DNA of 9,125 nucleotides from Lysobacterales bacterium. GTDB lineage: Bacteria > Pseudomonadota > Gammaproteobacteria > Xanthomonadales > Rhodanobacteraceae. The notes under the pieces were generated by a model. It ran no database searches and had not been told where the DNA came from. It saw nothing but the letters and a program-made list of their open reading frames with translations. Every line of letters begins with the position of its first letter. Position 1 is the stretch's first letter. Both the position numbers and the translations under genes were made by a program. This document shows positions 6,792 to 9,125 of the stretch, in pieces. The stretch spans positions 1 to 9,125 of the forward strand of contig JAAFHE010000106.1 in the NCBI GenBank assembly GCA_013298265.1, read 5' to 3'.

Positions 6792-9125
6792 ATGACCGCG
6801 CCACGGACCCGGCTTCCCGTGGGCCGCGTGGGACGCGCGGACTTGCTGCTCGCGCTGCAGGAGTTGTCGTGGACTGGCCCGGTGCTGCTGACATCGCACG
6901 AGGCGAGCTTTGTGCGTCAGCAGGTTGTTCAGCTCGCCGCCACGGCGGAGCTGAGTGCTACCGTCGAGGCCGATCTGGAGACGCCCGCTCCCGAGGTGCC
7001 GCGCGAACCACAGGTCACGCAGGATCGCCTCCAATTCGAGTCGCAGTGGATAGTGACCGAAGATCGCTCGCTGGCGCAGCTCGCACCGCTCGAACGCGAG
7101 GCGCCCCATCTGACGCCGCTGGACAGCGGACAGATCAAGGCCGAACGCGATCGGGTTGGGAGCAGCCTGGTGCGCGGCCATTGGCCGTGGTTCAGACGCC
7201 GCCTGCGCCAGGCGCTCAATCCGCTGAACAACCGCAACCGGCAGCCCATCGACTTCGAGCGTCTGGGCCAGCAGCTGGCAACCGGGATGGTTCCAGACGT
7301 GTGGCCACGCCGGCGTCTGGAACGTTGGCCGGGCGGGCTGACGCTGCTGATTGACGAACGCCCGTTGCTCGGCGTCCTGCAGGGCGAGTTTGATCTCCTG
7401 GCAAGCAAGCTGCGCCGCAGCATCGGCAGCCGCAGCGTCCGGGTTCTGCGGCGGGACTTCGGCAGCGCTACGCTGCCGCGTACGCCGGGTCCAGGTCCGC
7501 TGCTGGTAATCACCGACTGGACCGGGTTGCCGCCGCACACGCTGCACTGGTTCAAGGAACAACGGCGCAACCTGCGCGCGCCCCTGGTGCTGTGCCCCGA
7601 ACCGGGTGCTGGTGCCGGTGTCGAGCAGATCGCACTGGTCAGCCGGGGGCAGCAGGATCGAGGCTCGCTTGCGTCGCTGCTGGCGCTGATTGACGCCTTC
7701 GGCTACGTCGATGATCGGCTGCTGAAGGCGCTGGTCGAAGAGCAGTGTCCGGGCCGGTCGAGCTGGCGCCATCTGCTCTCGCTGCTGCGGGATCCGATGA
7801 TCGAGCGCTTCCCTGGCGACTTCGGTTTTGGCATCACGGAATGCCGCAGCGAACTGGGCAGCGCATCCCCGGAGGCGGCCACGCTCCCGGCCGCGCGTAT
7901 CGCGCGGGCCATGCAACGGATGCAGCTGCTGCACGGCCTGGAAGGCGCCACCAGCTACTACGGCGGCATGCTGCGCTTCGCCTCGCGATTCCAGAGCGTA
8001 TTGCCCGCCCTGAACCGGCAGCTGGATCTGGCGGACTACTATTTTCTGCAGCAGGCAGGTCCCAGGCTCGCGCACACGCCCGATCCTGCGTTGGCGCTGC
8101 GGGTCGTCCGTGCGCTGCGCAGTCAGGGTCCGTTGCGCGAGAAGGCGCGTTATGCCCAGCTGATGGAGCAGGCAGTCGCCGTAAGCGGACAAGAGTGGGA
8201 TGCCACGCCGCCGCCGTCCGTCCCGCGCCGCGCGTATGTGTTGAGGGCGGTCGGCAGCCAGCTCCGCGTATCGCCCGAAGCGAGCGGGCCGTTGCGCGCC
8301 GCCGCACTCGCGTACGGCCTGCAGTTGCCGGAGCAAGGCGCCAGCATCACGGCACTGATGGGTCACGAGCGCCGGGTGGTATACCTGAAGGACAGTGGCA
8401 GCGGCGGGATCGATGGTGGCGCGCAGGCTCGTCTCGGCGTGGCCGCGGGCGATCGGCTGATCGAACTCGCCCGCGTACAGCGCCCTAGCTGGGCCCTAGG
8501 ATGGGGCCGCGATCGGCAGGGGGCCTATGTCCTGGCGCCGTCCCCGTTCGGCAAGCCGCATCGCTTTCGCGTCCCTGAGGGCGAGGGCGAGCACCCGGTT
8601 GCGCCCTGGATTCCGGCCGGCGCCAGCGAAGTGGTCGAACCGCTGCCGCCAACCGCCGGGGGCAAGCTCGCGATCGGCATCGATCACTTTGGTGTGTTTG
8701 TGACGGTCGAGGTCAACGGTTCGACGCAGCGCCTGCGCTGGATCGAGCCGGGCAGTTTTGCGATGGGGTCGCCAGGTGACGATGATTGGGCCGACGACGA
8801 CGAAAAACCACAGCATCGGGTGACCCTCTCACGTGGCTACTGGCTGGCCGACACCACCTGCACCCAGGCGTTCTGGCTCGCGGTGGTTGGAGGCAAGAAC
8901 CCGAGCGAGTTCACCGGCGATCTGCAACGCCCGGTTGAACAGGTGAATTTTGAGGATGTGCAGCAGCGATTCTTCAGCAAGCTGCGGGCTGTGTTGGCAC
9001 CCGGCTCCGCGCTGCGTGGGCCTTTATTGGGCTGGCGTGAAGACCGTGGCAGCGCGGAAGGCTTGCGGCCGGAGCTGCCCAGCGAAGCCGAGTGGGAGTA
9101 CGCCTGCAGGGCGGGTACGTCAACT
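6792..9125 (+). CDS. Composite protein: degenerate vWA-like region plus FGE/SUMF1 domain (3' end cut off)
   Basis: The frame stays open for 778 codons to the window edge, so the protein is longer. Residues about 1-160 are charged and unrecognised. Residues about 175-272 look like a Rossmann-type fold resembling a vWA domain: strand LTLLID (183-188), a helix, strand VRVLRRD, strand LLVITD (237-242), then LVLCPEP. The metal-binding DxSxS motif is absent, as DERPL takes its place. Residues about 275-640 are largely helical and unrecognised. From about 648 a formylglycine-generating-enzyme/sulfatase-modifying-factor domain begins, with RWIEPGSFAMGSP, then DEKPQHRVTLSRGYWLADTT, RPVEQVNFEDVQ and LPSEAEWEYACRAGT. 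Its second half, with any catalytic cysteines, lies beyond the window. In conflict systems such domains may bind or recognise rather than modify proteins. About 20 extra residues appear to sit between FEDVQ and LPSEAEW. The start at ATG 6792 follows the MoxR stop by one codon and lacks a clear Shine-Dalgarno sequence, suggesting coupled translation. Confidence 0.85.
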   Translation, partial: MTAPRTRLPVGRVGRADLLLALQELSWTGPVLLTSHEASFVRQQVVQLAATAELSATVEADLETPAPEVPREPQVTQDRLQFESQWIVTEDRSLAQLAPLEREAPHLTPLDSGQIKAERDRVGSSLVRGHWPWFRRRLRQALNPLNNRNRQPIDFERLGQQLATGMVPDVWPRRRLERWPGGLTLLIDERPLLGVLQGEFDLLASKLRRSIGSRSVRVLRRDFGSATLPRTPGPGPLLVITDWTGLPPHTLHWFKEQRRNLRAPLVLCPEPGAGAGVEQIALVSRGQQDRGSLASLLALIDAFGYVDDRLLKALVEEQCPGRSSWRHLLSLLRDPMIERFPGDFGFGITECRSELGSASPEAATLPAARIARAMQRMQLLHGLEGATSYYGGMLRFASRFQSVLPALNRQLDLADYYFLQQAGPRLAHTPDPALALRVVRALRSQGPLREKARYAQLMEQAVAVSGQEWDATPPPSVPRRAYVLRAVGSQLRVSPEASGPLRAAALAYGLQLPEQGASITALMGHERRVVYLKDSGSGGIDGGAQARLGVAAGDRLIELARVQRPSWALGWGRDRQGAYVLAPSPFGKPHRFRVPEGEGEHPVAPWIPAGASEVVEPLPPTAGGKLAIGIDHFGVFVTVEVNGSTQRLRWIEPGSFAMGSPGDDDWADDDEKPQHRVTLSRGYWLADTTCTQAFWLAVVGGKNPSEFTGDLQRPVEQVNFEDVQQRFFSKLRAVLAPGSALRGPLLGWREDRGSAEGLRPELPSEAEWEYACRAGTST

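Noticed and set aside
5574..8366. A 930-codon open frame on the minus strand across the MoxR gene and parts of its neighbours
   Set aside because: It is exactly codon-register antisense to the real genes. It stays open because TTA, CTA and TCA codons are rare in this GC-rich DNA, and the translation, rich in Arg and Gln, shows no domain.
6792..9125. Assigning the third gene as a true sulfatase-activating enzyme
   Set aside because: No sulfatase gene is present, the catalytic half of the domain is outside the window, and the large N-terminal extension and neighbours point to a different role.
1..9125. CRISPR arrays, tRNA or rRNA genes
   Set aside because: No regularly spaced repeats and no recognisable RNA-gene sequence were seen on either strand.

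Overview
The window is GC-rich, uses almost exclusively G/C-ending codons and carries long open antisense frames. Together with the gene content this suggests a high-GC proteobacterium, perhaps Xanthomonadales or Burkholderiales. That placement is inference; no rRNA or other marker gene is present. All five genes lie on the + strand and all are read in the same frame.

Region 1 (1-3674) looks like ordinary metabolic chromosome. It holds the 3' part of a LysR-type regulator (cut by the window edge), a glutathione S-transferase (933-1550), and a 679-residue fusion of a pyridoxamine-phosphate-oxidase-like flavin domain, a ferredoxin-reductase module and a C-terminal plant-type 2Fe-2S domain (1635-3674). 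A symmetrical element sits just upstream of the transferase gene. A strong UUCG-capped hairpin separates the transferase from the fusion gene.

Region 2 (3675-4379) holds no intact gene. It contains a hairpin after the oxidoreductase stop, a terminator-like hairpin whose T-tract lies on the minus strand, and the decayed, internally deleted remnant of an IS91-family transposase (about 3822-4206). The remaining 170 bases up to the next gene hold only weak promoter-like hexamers.

Region 3 (4380-9125, running off the right edge) is the most interesting part. It is a tight three-gene run: a TIR-domain protein with a large unrecognised C-terminal region, a MoxR-type AAA+ ATPase with a TTG start and strong ribosome binding site, and a long composite protein. 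The composite protein appears to contain a degenerate von Willebrand A-like fold in its N-terminal half, and it ends, as far as the window shows, in a formylglycine-generating-enzyme/sulfatase-modifying-factor (FGE/SUMF1) domain. The intergenic gaps are 12 and 3 bases. The architecture resembles NTP-dependent biological-conflict (probable antiphage) systems, in which a MoxR ATPase and a vWA-type partner control a toxic effector. Here the effector would be a TIR domain, likely an NAD-consuming enzyme. The IS91 remnant next to it fits acquisition as accessory DNA. The function is inferred from domains and order only.
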